From the NCBI GenBank assembly GCA_030248195.1, contig JASAND010010598.1, positions 1 to 64,000 on the forward strand: DNA of 64,000 bases, written 5' to 3'. Of the stretch, positions 31,900-44,689 are shown piece by piece (positions within the stretch are counted from its first letter, which is position 1; every line of letters begins with the position of its first letter). Under the pieces are notes generated by a model, which did not search any database, had not been told where the DNA came from, and saw nothing but the letters and a program-made list of their open reading frames with translations. A program made the position numbers and the translations under genes. Source of the DNA: Trissonchulus latispiculum. Taxonomy: Eukaryota; Nematoda; Enoplea; Enoplida; Ironidae.

Positions 31900-34700
31900 A
31901 GAGTAATGTTAGAAATTAATAATATTAAACTGATTTGAGGAATCACTTTTCTGCCACTCTGACGGAGCAAGCCTTTCCTTTGGCAAACCACAGACGCTGG
32001 TTATTTTTGAGCATGCGGTTGCATTTTCTGACATTTCGTCGTGTCTCCAAAGACGCAGCATGCGCCAGACCTTCCTTCCAGCACCTAGATAAAAAAGATT
32101 TTAAAGTTCCACGAATTGTCGACTGTCTTTGTTGTTGACAAGCATTTGTTGTTTATTAGATTGTTTAATATTATTTTTTGATTGCTCATCATTTGGTTAT
32201 TCACTCCTCCATCGTATTTATGCTATCGTTGTAAACAGACGACCATTCCTTTGTAAGCATCAAAGCAAAGCAATTTCAACAAAGCGTTAGCCATGTTGTT
32301 GTTGAACAAGAAAACTGAAGTTCGATTCAAAACTATTATAAGGTACACGACTTTGTAGCTTTAAAAACACCCACTATGCATTGACTGCATACCCCTACAT
32401 TATCACCAAAAACTCAAAAATCTTTATTCAAGCCCAGACACTTGGATCAAGCATCAGAGTTGAATACATTAAGACCACGTAACCATTTTTGATTACACAG
32501 GTAATAGTCCTTCATCTCCTTTGTAATTTACTTACGTTCTTGTGCATTGTTTAGCAGCCACTTCCAAGCAATTCATGTAAGGTCTCATTTTGTTACTAGC
32601 AGCCTGGCATAAGTTCTATAAGTATACGGAATTATTTGTTGTTTGTGAGATTCAGTATAACAATTTTTTATAAAAGAATTTATTCTTGTTACTGATGTTT
32701 GTTAGTACAGAGTATGCTGAATTGCATATAGGGGTTCGCTAAGCATCATAAAACATATTAGCTTTTCGATTCAGCTTTTCATCTATTCGCATAAGCTTGC
32801 ATTTTAATTGTAAGGTTTAACTCTCGCGAGCTAACAAATCACTGAATCGAAAAAGGGAGCGCCCCAGCAAATCGCCATATGCACGTTTACACCAAAATCG
32901 AGGACAAAACATTGTTATCCGTTTGGTTCCCCTTACCACCTTACATTTAACGAAACTTATTATCATTATTATTATCTATTTACAAATTCTTTGATTGTGC
33001 TATCTCAAATGCTAGCCACAGCCATTCGTCGTTGTAGATGACTGTCCGTCATAGGACTTGCGGAGCGGTGAAAGGGAATTCCACCACGATGTACTGAAAA
33101 TTACATGGCAAACGCAAGGTGATGCTGCTATCTGCTGCAGAAAAAGTAATGCTTTACTTAGAAATTCATTACACTCAATGATGTTTAAGGGTGGCAGGCA
33201 GGTAAAAGATAAAGGTAAAGTGACCCCTGGAAAGAACTCCAACCTACAAAAGGTTATAGGGTGCCGGTGCTTATATATCTCCAGATTCTCAGCCCGAAGC
33301 CAGGAGTGACAACTCTAATGTTGAGTACATCTGTGGAAACGAGACATGTACAAATTCAAACTAACTTACTACAAACACAAAATATCCCAGGATTGCGTTT
33401 ATCAGTAGATTGAGTGGAGTCATCGCGACAAAGTAGGCGGAACCAGACTGAGTGTAGACACAACAGGAAATTTAAACTTCACTGAGCCAGGACTGAGTTC
33501 GTCAGACTTTAAATAGCAATCATCCAGTAACAACCAGTATATATTTGTTTATCTGTGCCCATGGTTACCCTTGATATTCTCTACTCCTCACCCTGGAATC
33601 GTTTCAGTTTTAGGAGGGGCCAGTACAATTAGTAGGAACGCTTGTTATCTAAACTAACGGTAAAGGGGAAATACTATACTGGTGCCCTATTGGCAGATCT
33701 ATATTTGGTGAAAACAATTTGGACATGATTATACAGCTAGGAACTATTGCGTGGTTATTAATGGGTTTGTTTTTACCTTACTGCAGAACAACAAAAGGTG
33801 AATAGATTACATTACAAGAGAAGGTAATTACATAATAGTCTGTGATTTGCAAACTACCAGGACCAACCTACCTCTCCAACTGGTGTTTTGCAGATATTCA
33901 ACAATTGCTATTACCTGTTAGGAACTATTACGTGGTTACTAAAGGGGTTGTTTTTACCTTACTACAGAGCAACAAAAGGTGAATAGATTACATTACAACA
34001 GAAGGTAATTACATAATAGTCTGTTATTCGCAAACTACTAGGACCAAGCTACCTCTCAAACTGGTGTTTTGCAGATATAACAGGCGACAATTGTGTTTAC
34101 TTGGGTGAAAGCGAATGAAATAAAGGTATGCTGTAAGGTAGTTTAACATGACGACTAATGAGTCTGTTTCTGCTGTACCAACCAGTGATAAACAGAATAA
34201 GGAGGATGGATTACCAAAATCTCAAGTGAACCATAATGGGCTTGTGTATTTATAAATTGTGAAAATTAGGCTAACCCTAACCAGCATTTTCCAGAAACAC
34301 CAGACATGTGACAGGCGACAATCACACTATAGTTGTTTACATTCAACGTACTTGTTTAAAACAAGCATGATAATAAAATACGGAAGTTTAGCAGTGCCCT
34401 GAGATTGTTTCAAGACCTTTAGGTTTCTGGACAAAATGACAAAATAGACCAATAACACCAGCTTTTGGCTGCACTGTGCCAGTGTTGACGAATAGGATGG
34501 GATTCTGATCTCGTCCCATATGGGATGGTGCGGATTACCTGGGACTACGGTTTTGATAGTGATACCAGATTTTGATACCAAAGTTTAGGATTTTGAGTTT
34601 TGACTTTTGATAATTGTTTCAAGAGTATAAAACTTACTAGGTGCATAAACAATGTTGTGTTGCGTTTGTCCGAACCAAGATAATGATATCAGATTTCACT
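31900..34700. other. Gene-poor stretch with a two-copy tandem
   Basis: A 181-bp direct duplication lies at about 33741-34080; each copy contains TGGTGTTTTGCAGATAT. A partial copy of the foldback family of 61.9-62.5 kb (TTCGATTCAGCTTTTC, GAATCGAAAAAGG) lies at 32745-32940. The plus and minus frames at 33012-33309 have no recognisable motif and are not called. Confidence 0.5.
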
Positions 34701-34713
34701 AGCCTCTAGTTAA

Positions 34714-36611
34714 GGTGGCAGTACCACTGCAGGGGTGGAGGTAGACTTTGAACAGATAGTGTGAACAAAACAGCCTCAGCGTATGCAGACATAAAATACA
34801 TCTGCAAAATGTGGTGAGTTTTGGTTTGACGCAGTTACGAGAAAATCAAGAGCAAAGATTTTGTGTCTTTCCATTGTTTGCTTTGGTGTTGGGAATTTAC
34901 GATGCTTTCAAGCAGCTGCAGAGTGTTTTCTGTTAAATAATACACATAAGTAACACAATGACAGCCTCGGAAGGAAATAACAGGTTAAGGAAGGAAGAAA
35001 GGATAAAACAGAAAAATAAAATAGGTTAAAGCAAATAAAGTATACACCTACCAGGGAAATCAGGAATATAGAGACTAAGAACAGAGAATAAATAAAAATA
35101 AATATAATAAATAATAAATGACAGAAAGAAAAATGAATGCTACAGATAATAAAGAAACAGCGCACATTAGAGGAAATAACATAGAATAAAGCGATGAGCT
35201 AACACATTTTTGAGGTGGAAAGAGAAAGGAAAAATAGATTCATCCAGAACAAACAGTATATTTTCTATACGAATTTACCAAAACTAAAATGACGAGCTAA
35301 CACAATTTTGAAGTGAAAAATAAAAATGAAAATACATTTTAGAAACTGCATATTATTTATGCATAGCTAATTTAGTTTAGGGTGAAAAACAATTTTTTAA
35401 AACAAATTTAAAGCAAGGGTGGTGCATTGCTAATATCGCAAAGTTATGGGATTTTTGTGAAATTATAGCTTTATAACTGGTCAGTCTTTTGGTCCTAATC
35501 CCTCAGGTCCTGAACAATTACAGGTATAAACCTGATAGTATATGTAGGTCAGAGCTAGATTAGAACCAAAAGTACTCATCGTCAGAGAAATCCAGTACAA
35601 TTGTTATTACACAAATTATACAAATTATTTAAAGAATTAAATAATTATATCAAAATTCGTACTGGTTAGGCCAGCCATCCCGTCGGATGACCTGAGTATA
35701 AGGAATCTTACCCGTTTCAAATGTATTTTAACTTTGGAAATCGAAAAAACTGAAAACCAAAAATAAAGGTTTTTGCAAGTTCCAATTTAACGATTGAAAA
35801 TTAGAAGACGGACCGTAAAAAGTGAAGGGAACAAGTTGACGGGCGGAAAGGCCCATTAAGTTAAAAGGGGCAAAAGTCCATGTTACAGGGGGTATAAGCC
35901 CAAGTTACAGCGGGCAATGCCCCAGACATAGTGCTAAGCACAGTTAAAGAAGTGAAATGCATGTAATTAAATGATTAGAAGCAATAAGCATTCTTATATA
36001 TTGTTCCTTAGAATTCCATAAATAAACATAAAAACTCTTACAAGAACATTTCTCCAGATTCAAATTTATTAAGTGTAGTAGCAAAAAGTTACATAAAAAA
36101 TCAGTAGACAAAACATTAATCAAACGCTTTTTGCCTTTTACAGTTAACCCTGTTCAGCAGTTTCTACCGAATTTTGAGGAGCAGAGGATGGACGAGAGTC
36201 TGATTGTCTTTCGATGACTGGTGAGCTGATCGGAGTGCTAAAGTTCTGAGCAGTCGAAGGCTGATCTATGCACCAAGTTTTCATCCATTTGACGAACGGC
36301 CGCTAACTGAGTTTGGATAACTCCAAAGGCAGCGTATCGACAGTATATATGCCGGAATCGATAGAGAGTACCGGTCTTCCGTATGTCCCAGACAATAAAT
36401 TCAGAATAAAATAAAAAGAATAAAATAGGGTAAATCCTTGGTTGGAAAAACTTAAAACAATATAGAAAAAAATAGACAAGGCAGACTAATTAAAAGAGAG
36501 AGCAAAACGATGAATTACATATTATAAACTTTAAATAAAAGAAACTGATGAAACCAAAACCAAATATGCAAGTAATCTATGCACTAGGTACTGTTATGGT
36601 ATTCGGCCACC
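34714..36611. mobile_element. Possible large TTAA-flanked element
   Basis: GGTGGCAGTACC at 34714 and an inverse GGTATTCGGCCACC ending at 36611 are flanked by TTAA on both sides. The ends match at about nine of twelve positions. The interior (AT-rich, no long frame) shares the phrase ACGAGAAAATCAAGAG-like with other TTAA elements here. Confidence 0.4.
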
Positions 36612-36970
36612 TTAACTGGCATTCTTTATCTTTCAACAGTCTATTTGATTCGGAAACCTAATAGATTTGATTTTCGGATAAACTGTTCTTTCTTTTACAT
36701 TGCGACTGCGAACGGTCACCGTAAATCAGCCATATCAAGAGTACATAATGTATAAGAGTATGACAAGCGCCACACTCTATGCAGTCAGAGCCAAAACTAT
36801 GCTATGTTCGCTACCGGCTAGCCCCCTCCCCAAATTGAACCCTCTGAGTCCGCCCCTATATGGGTATGGGGTCCAAGCGGGGATACCCTCACTCGCTCTA
36901 TGTTTATGTGCTTAAGCTCAAAAACCAAGCACTGCGTTAGTGTAAGTTTGTATCTGTTTTTTGTATTTAG

Positions 36971-37344
36971 CTTGGCATCGTAGGCTCAACAGGAGACCCG
37001 ATAGATGCTGCTCTCCGCAGACCACATAAAGGCAGTCAAGGAGCGGAGAAGCGAAGGTCAAGGACAGAAAACATGACCCCCCCAAGCCAGACTGACATGC
37101 GGTTATTGACCAGGATCAGCAATGCTGAAATAGCCTCAGTCACCCTCAAGGCAGCTGCCGTCGTACCCCCAACAACAGCTGCCCCCGCTTATCAACAGTG
37201 ACTAAGATGGCTGAAACCTATGTGGGCTTGCTCGCGAAACCATATAGCAAAAGGCGGCCGCAGAAAAAGGGGCGAGCTAGCAGAAAGGAAAGAGTGAAAC
37301 TGCCTTCCGTGAAGAATCCATTATTAAACTACATAGCGCTTTAA
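36971..37344 (+). pseudogene. Two adjacent open stretches of unknown origin
   Basis: After a good acceptor (TTTTTTGTATTTAG), 76 codons are open from 36971 to a stop at 37199-37201, including GDPIDAALRRPHKG and TPPSQTDMRLLTRI. A second frame from ATG at 37207 gives 45 basic residues to 37344. Base composition is more GC-rich than its surroundings. This could be a last coding exon or a retroelement gag remnant; no family was recognised. Confidence 0.3.
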
Positions 37345-39010
37345 ATCATAAGGGGAACTCCCCCGTGCCTGTCGCCCAGACTCCAGCCTACCGGGAATGT
37401 ACAACTTCCAATTACTCAACACCTAATTGCAACTAATCTGATTCTGGATATTAAGCAAGATGTGTACTCAAATGCACTTAAACAAATAACAAGTCAATGC
37501 TCAGTTACGACTTATCGAATCCTCCATCAATGAAAAACCATATCCGTTGTCTGTCAGACCATACTCCTGATAAATTCCCCATTCCAAATCATTTGCCTAT
37601 AAGAAAAGAATATGCTTTAAGCTTTGTCCAGTAGTTTAAAAGAACCTTTAGTCAGTATGTTACCTTAGTGCACAAGCTCAGCGTCAGAACCATCAAGTCC
37701 TTAACTTAATACAAAATACAAACTTTATACCAAAATTATTTATACAGAAAAATTCTAAAACTTAGCCACATGCTCTTGCATCTGTTTCAAACTTTAGAAC
37801 TCAAACATAGCAGGCGTATTTACTTTGTTCACTGGGGTCCAATCTGGGGAGGGGGTAGCTCGTTAGCGAACAGAGCACAGTATTGCTCTGATAAGAGAGC
37901 TTGCTAGTTGCCACACTCTTATATTATGTACTCTTGGCCATGCCATATATAAAGCCATCTGTAACGTTTGATAAAAACCACGTGCAGAAAAGATCTGCAC
38001 ATCATTTTAAAGCTCTTTTTATGCTCTTTCACATATTTGAGTCAAATTTATCATATAAAGCTTTAATAAAACTTTGATTATTCGCGCAAGCGCAAAGCCA
38101 TGATTGTAGCCTCCCAATTATGTACTTTCTCTCTTACACTAAATTTTTGTGAAAAAATAGCCTGCCAACCAAATTTGGCCTTTTCGCGCAGCGACTTAAA
38201 GGGATTAAAAGAGTTAGAAGTAAATCAATCCTTTTCATGCTCAGGATTTATGGAGTTAAACAGTTCATTTTAACTAGACTGGAGGGTTAAACGAGTTAAA
38301 AATTTTAACTCTACTCTTTTAATTCGCTCACGAAATGGTCCTTGGTTTGCCTAATCGAAGATTAAAAGTTCGGAGCGCAATTTAGCTTACAGCGACAATT
38401 TCGCCTTTTGATTCTTAACATGTAGGATGCGCTGAAAAATTCCAGACAGCGGATTTTAATATTTTTACTGTATTTTCCCATCCGTTTGGCAGAACAACGC
38501 GCAAACAGTTGGTAGTGATGTTTCAGTCACTGAAACGGAAACTGAAGCTATAAAAGGTACAGGCTTAGAGATCTGAAACTGAATCTTTTTGAATGAATTC
38601 AATCCAACTTTAAATTCCTACTGAAGCTAGAACTGAAACTGAAAGTGCCCCTGAAACTATTTTGTGTTGCCGACTGAAACTCTGGCGAAATTCTGATTCA
38701 GCATCTAAAATTGGGTAGGCTGTGAAATTTTGGTGGATGAAAACCTAAAATTGGGCTAAAAATCGCGAATTTTGGGCATGCCTCCCAAATGGCTTTTTTG
38801 GGCAAAAATCAAGGGGGAGGACGTAGGTCCTTAATACCATGTCAGAGAACCCACTTGAGCTGTTTCTAATTAAATCAACACTAAAAAAGCCAATTTTTTA
38901 GTGTTGCTGTTAGGTTAATGTTAGAACAATGTTAGGTTAAAAGACAACCCGAAATAGCGTGGACACAGTTTCCACGTTGAGCCTCGCAGCAGCAATCTCC
39001 TTACTGGTAC
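37345..39010. other. Repeat-rich intergenic stretch
   Basis: No gene seen. 37840-37950 belongs to a dispersed family also found at 13305-13440 and 50655-50765, with GTTAGCGNNCAGAGCA and ACTCTTATNTATTATGTACTC. 38515-38700 is full of ACTGAAACT-type phrases. Confidence 0.5.
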
Positions 39011-39014
39011 CATC

Positions 39015-40140
39015 TGTCACGGTGTGATTTTTCCCCTTGAAAAGTTTCCCCCCGGAAAAACCACACCGGTGTGGATTTGATAAATAACTTCTAATAACTT
39101 CTGATAACTTCTAATCTTTGGCTTCTAATATTTTATGATTTTATTTCTAATAACTTTAAATATTGGAGATTTTATATCAGAGCTCAAATCATTAAGTAGG
39201 GCAAAGGTATAAATCAAAAATTTATATTTAAGTTTATTTTAGAAATTTTGTCAAATTAAATTGGAATCAAAAGTTTTAGTTTGAAAAATGAAATTTCATT
39301 TAATTGACATTAATCTAAATTTTCCAAGTTTAAACATGAATTTTGTAAGCTTTCCTTCCAAATTTTCCCTAAGACAAGATTTCACCATTGACCTGTGGTT
39401 GAACTCTGAGACTAAAATTTCCAAAATTTCAGTTGTTTTTAGTTTTTTATTTTTTACTTATATAACATAAGAAATCAAAAACCTAGTAAGATTAGAAGTT
39501 AGCACTGGCTTAATTGAACTTAAATTCTCTATTAGCCTTTATCGAATACATTGAATGCGGAATATGATTATATATCTATGAAATAAACAAAAACTAAATT
39601 TTCATTTGACCTTGTACCTTTTCCTGCTTAACGGTTCGGGTTCGGAAATAAAAGTTTCCATACTTCAATTTGTGCATATTTTTACTTCGAAATTAAATCA
39701 TAAATCTTAGAAACCTAAGAAAGATTAGAGTTGACATTTATTAAAAACGTTTCTTAATTAAGATATATAAAATGCAGAACAAACAATATAATGCAGAACA
39801 AACAGTTGAATAGATAAAACAATGATTTTTCTAATTTTTCAAGAAATTTTATTCATTATGTATTTCGATTTAATTTTGTATCTCAGACAAACTATTATAA
39901 CGAATAATTAATTACTTTGGCGGATTACGTTAATCATATTCCATCTTCAAAGTATAATTAGTTGCTTCGGTTATGAGCCAAACTCAGTTTATAAACTGGA
40001 ATCTGCATTATTTCTTGCATTGGTGCAAAATTTCCCCCCGGAAAATTCACACCGGTGTAATTTTTCTGGGGGGAAAATCCACACCGATGTAGTTTTTCCG
40101 ATGGGAAATTTTACACCGGGGGAAAAACTGCACCGTGACA
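39015..40140. mobile_element. MITE with TGTCACGGTG ends
   Basis: TGTCACGGTGTGATTTTTCC at the left and an inverse CACCGTGACA at 40140 define the ends; CCATC on both sides is a possible target duplication. Inside, both ends carry CCGGAAAAA/TTTTTCC and CACCGGTGT palindromes. No transposase frame. Confidence 0.7.
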
Positions 40141-41059
40141 CCATCAAATGTTAACGTAACAATAGTCTCCATTAGGCCGACGATTCCGAGCAAAGTTTTA
40201 AAATAACTCACAATCGTTATTCGTTACGATGGCGGGAATTGAAACTATGAGAAAATCCAAATATATCACCGCCAAGTATTTGCGCACCATGGATTAGCCA
40301 ACAGGATGCGACTATCCAAGAACACGAGGTTATTGCAACAGCCAATCAGAAACTGTTTTGCTTTTTTATTTTTGTTTTTGGTTCCAGAAACAAAAGTCAA
40401 AGTCCAACTCATATCAAACCTTGTTGTTTTGATTTTTGATATGTCTATGAAATGCCTACATCTAAATGCAGCAAAGTTCGCTCAGTTGTTTACTATTTCC
40501 TAGAACAACACAAATTACATGTTAAATTTAGCTAAATATTTTGATTTTTGATTTTTGAATTTTTGTAAAAATCAATTTATCACGAGGTACACGGACAGAA
40601 TAGTCGTTGTTGTTTTGATTTTTGATATTTGCAGCAAATCGTAGTTTCAAAAAGCGGTAAGTTAGGGTTTTGTTGTTTGATATTTGCTGGAATAACGAAC
40701 TTGAAACGGCAAAATTAGCTGAAAGTTTTGATTTTTGTATTTTGTATTTTTGTAAAAATCAATTTATCACGTACACGGACAGGTTTCGTCACCCTCTGTT
40801 GTCCTCAACCGAAATTCGTGCAGAATTTTTGGCAAACTGGTGCGACGAAGCTCCAGCAGTGATGACTGCAGATGTAGTGGTATCCCCGTCATCGGAGGTT
40901 TGGGCCTCGGCCCAAATCGCGCGACAGTCCTCGGGAGTCATCGGAGGAGTCAAAATCTCTTTCGTCAGGTAGAAATTATTAAGTCTCCGGCCTTTGTGGC
41001 TGCAGAAGAGCATGAACAGTAAGATAAAATCTTTAAATTGTTGTTTAACTCGCCGTAAC

Positions 41060-41640
41060 CAGCGTCGCCTCCGTAAACATGATTTTGAATTTTTCGGATA
41101 TATGGGACGCTGCTGGTGGTCTTGGTAAAACTGACATTGACTACTATATTGACATCAAACCCGGAAAAGTCCTATAAAAGCTCGGGGGTACAAGGTAAAT
41201 TCGGCTCAAAACAAATTATCGATGTAAGACTTTCTGCCTGGCTAGAACAGGGACTCATACAACCCTCCCGGAGCCCCTGGGCCTCTCCTATAGTTTTAGT
41301 GGCCAAAAAGGATGGGGACTGGAGGTTTTGTGTTGACTATCGAAAACTAAATTCAGTAAAAGGATTGTAACCCGATCCCCTACAATCATAGTCTTTTTGA
41401 GTCAATTTTGGGGCATTCGATATTTTCGAAGCTTGATTTAGCATCGGGGTTTCATCAGATTCCGATTTATCCTCCGGACCGGGAAAAACTGCTTTCATTT
41501 ACCCACTCTGGGTTGTATGAGTTCAAGGCCGTTGCATTTGGTCTTTGTAACTCCCCTTCCACTTTTCAACGCCGTTATCGGCTGTATCTTGAAAGATTTT
41601 ACAGTTTATATTTATATATACATGGGCAATCTACTTGGCT
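41060..41640 (+). pseudogene. Ty3/gypsy pol, N-terminal reverse transcriptase part
   Basis: Reverse transcriptase fragments in shifting frames: a DYYIDIKPG strand, WLEQGLIQPSRSPWASPI followed by VLVAKKDGDWRFCVDYRKLN at 41220-41355, FSKLDLASGFHQIPI at 41420-41465, and FGLCNSPSTFQ near 41540. These are conserved blocks A-D of Ty3/gypsy reverse transcriptase. Small indels and a stop after the RKLN block show decay. The frame breaks off just before the catalytic YxDD box, where inserted sequence begins. Confidence 0.85.
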
Positions 41641-42910
41641 TTACCCTGCACAGCCTTCGAGCGCACTGCGCGGGGGTAAAATTTATAATTTTTCACGATA
41701 TGTGTCGACTGTAGTTTTTACAATGCTCTGTTTTAGTCACGCATTTTTCAACCCCCTTTCTCGGAAAGATTTGCTAACTTTTACGCAATCGCCTAAGATT
41801 TTGACGAATCTCGCAAAAAATGCTAACAGTTTTATTCTCTGGTTTTACTTAAGGTGGTGATTCCTTTTGGGTACATATTGTTGGTTAACGGCACAAATCA
41901 AGATGAAGTTTGACGAAACTTTCCAAAATAAGTTCTTTTAGCATTCTAACGCCCTTCGCGCAATCCCGCCTCAAAAGTTGGACGTCTGAATTCAGGGTCG
42001 TTTTTGCCGACTTTTTACAATTAAACAGTAGCAGCATAGCTGTGATTATATTCATTCGAAAGTTCTTGTTGAGCTCTACATTTTTGCATCTAAGCACCTT
42101 TCTAGTTTTTATTCCTGCTGGAGCAGGAATGTATAAAATGGAAACATGTATGTTTAGTGCAGTGTGAGTCATTTCTCTATTCAGAAGCCCTATCTTCAAC
42201 ACAGAGCTAGCTTAGGTCTGATTTTTTTGCAATCGAATTATGCAAATTAGGTTTTGGAGCCTATTTAAGCCGCAGACCTGAGAGCCTTCGCGCAGTCTTC
42301 GGCTGTCAGCAATCTAAACGATTGCAGATTTTTGAGCACCAGTGTAGCTTAGGAGCTACACATGGGTGCGTTAGGGAATTAGATAAGGTACTAGCTTGGG
42401 CCGGACATCACAAGTTCAGCCCGGCATAGGCCTGCTTTCCCTGATGAGGGAAGTCAAGTGAAACTAAACCTGGAGTTTCTAACGCTATATATAAAGAGCT
42501 TCAGACGAAAATAATCTGGCAATTGAATAAAGAAAAGGTCTACAAAGGAATACTGCCCCTTTTGGGGCCGACTTGTTTTATACTGAGATATAGCTGAGTT
42601 TCTTAGTTTGGCGTTGAAAACTTATCCTTCTAGCAGAAATCAAATAATTCGCCATTATGCAAGCTGTAAATTAAACTAAAGGTATCAATTTGAAGGTCTC
42701 GTCGAGCCCGATTATTCGTGGCATTAAATATAATCCTCTAAATGCTATCCCGTACGCGGCTATCATAAAAATGTAGTTTTGCAAAAAACATGACCACATT
42801 TTTTCCAGCGATTGTGGAGCATTTACTATGCAAGTTAGAGGGTTGTCACTTATTAGACGTGTTTTTGCACAAAATACCCAGGGACCCTTTCTTAGTTGCC
42901 CCGATTGTTG

Positions 42911-44046
42911 TGTGAAAGGTTGAAATCAGGATCTGAAAGATGTGAAGAAAAGTGTCCAGGGCGGGGATCGAACCGCCGAGCTTTGGTTTAAGAAGTAGAA
43001 CGCTCTACCACTGCGCCACATCCCCGGACGTTGAAACTAGATTATTACGCTGATTTCAACCTTTCTGGGTTGCTGATATTTAACATACTCCCCTTGCTAA
43101 TTGAAATTCGGCCTCGAATTTCCAGGAATTGCAGGTCGGTCCTCAAATCTAAGTACCATGTGGTCTAAGGGCGGCTCCCCGGCTGCCTCCTAACCCGAGG
43201 CCATATTATACTTTCTTCTTCCAAGCCGGGAGCCTTTATAGCACACAAGAACCATTAACCATCATATTAACCCTTAGCACCACGAGGACCGCCATATACC
43301 AAACCAATTTTCTCAAGGACCTGCAATTCCACCATTCCCAGGCATCACAAACGACTTCATCTCCGCAGAGCGGTAAGGACACGGCACGGTCGCCAAATGT
43401 GAAAGGTTGAAATCAGGATCTGAAAGATGTGAAGAAAAGTGTCCAGGGCGGGGATCGAACCGCCGAGCTTAGGTTTAAGAAGTAGAACGCTCTACCACTG
43501 CGCCACATCCCCGGACAAGGAGACTAGATTATTACGCTCATTTCAACCTTTCTGGGTTGCTGATATTTAACATACTCCCCTTGCTAATTGAAATTCGGCC
43601 TCGAATTTCCAGGAATTGCAGGTCGGTCCTCAAATCCAAGTACCATGTGGTCTAAGGGCGGCTCCCCGGCTGCCTCCTAACCCGAGGCCATATTATACTT
43701 TTTTCTTCTTCAAAGCCGGGAGCCTTTACAAATCAAAGAACCATACAACCATATACAATAACCCTTAGCACCACGAGGACCACAATATACCAAACGATCT
43801 ATCTTGACCTGCAATTCCACCATTCCCAGGCATCACAAACGACTTCATCTCCTCAGAACGGTAAGGACACGGCACGGTCGCCAAATGTGAAAGGTTGAAA
43901 TCAGGATCTGAAAGATGTGAAGAAAAGTGTCCAGGGCGGGGATCGAACCGCCGAGCTTTGGTTTAAGAAGTAGAACGCTCTACCACTGCGTTGAAACTAG
44001 ATTATTTACGCTGATTTCAACCTTTCTGGGTTGCTGATATTTAACA
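42911..44046 (-). mobile_element. Miniature LTR element (TRIM) with tRNA-like LTRs, three LTRs in tandem
   Basis: Three LTR copies, 42911-43085 and 43398-43572 (175 bp each) and 43886-44046 (14 bp shorter), alternate with two internal regions of 312-313 bp. On the minus strand each LTR starts TGTTAAATATC and ends TTTCACA. The LTR is followed after two bases by a primer-binding site TGGCGACCGTGCCG and preceded by the purine tract GCAAGGGGAGTA. GTTG flanks both outer ends (42907-42910 and 44047-44050), a 4-bp target duplication. No protein is encoded. The layout matches the Helenus group of TRIMs, which carry tRNA-like sequence in their LTRs. Confidence 0.88.
42955..43028 (-). ncRNA. tRNA-like sequence inside the LTR (pol III promoter)
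   Basis: Minus-strand A box TGGCGCAGTGG (43008-43018) and B box GGTTCGATCCC (42964-42974) are standard, with a TTTT terminator at 42948-42951. The cloverleaf is imperfect: the T loop has eight bases and no clean anticodon arm forms. It probably drives pol III transcription of the element and is not a working tRNA. Copies recur in the LTRs at 43398-43572 and, damaged, at 43886-44046. Confidence 0.8.
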
Positions 44047-44689
44047 GTTGGTTTCTAGCTAAAGTGGTCGCTTGCCAAAGTTGGGAAAAGTAGGCAAAAT
44101 CCAAGTTTCGCATACATTTAACCGTATGTTTATGTGTTAAAGTCGCTAAAACAGGGCCTAAGCCTCAAAAACTGGAAGAAACTAAACAGCCTGAAACTGT
44201 TGGCTTGGTCTTGTCCAGTCTCGGTCTCGGTACCCTGGTCTCGGTCTCATGCTCGGTCTCGGTAAGGTCTCGGAAAGGTCCCAGCCCTGATGCCAATTGC
44301 CGGTTGCGTAGTTTTCTTGACTACGTATCTTTAAGCGTTCGACTGCGAACTCAACACAACTTTTAAGCTACAGAAGAATGCGCCGAAGGCGCAAAAGTTT
44401 TTGAAAGAAATGTATATAAAACAAAGAGCCGACGGCTCGAGAAGTTTCAAAGGTAATGAAGAAACAAAACACACCACAGGTCCAAAAATTTTGGAATAAA
44501 TGTAATGCAAAATGCACCGGAGGCGCGAAAATTCGTAAGGAAAAGTAAACAAAAACGCGCCGACGGTGCACAATATTCCAAAAAGAATGTAATGGTCATC
44601 GCGAGGTAGGCGCGAAACTTTAGAATGTAATGGAAAACGCACCAAAGGCGAAACCGACAAAAAAATTTTGTTGCACCGGATAAAATTTT

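Noticed and set aside
34908..35165. 85-codon minus-strand hydrophobic frame
   Set aside because: It arises from GAAATAAA-rich simple sequence; no start context, splice sites or conserved motif.
41885..42202. 105-codon minus-strand frame
   Set aside because: It lies within a truncated copy of the TTAA MITE at 10788-11390 and resembles that copy's frame only because the DNA is related.
42955..43028. A working tRNA gene
   Set aside because: The T loop has eight bases and the anticodon arm does not form; it is an LTR-borne pol III promoter.
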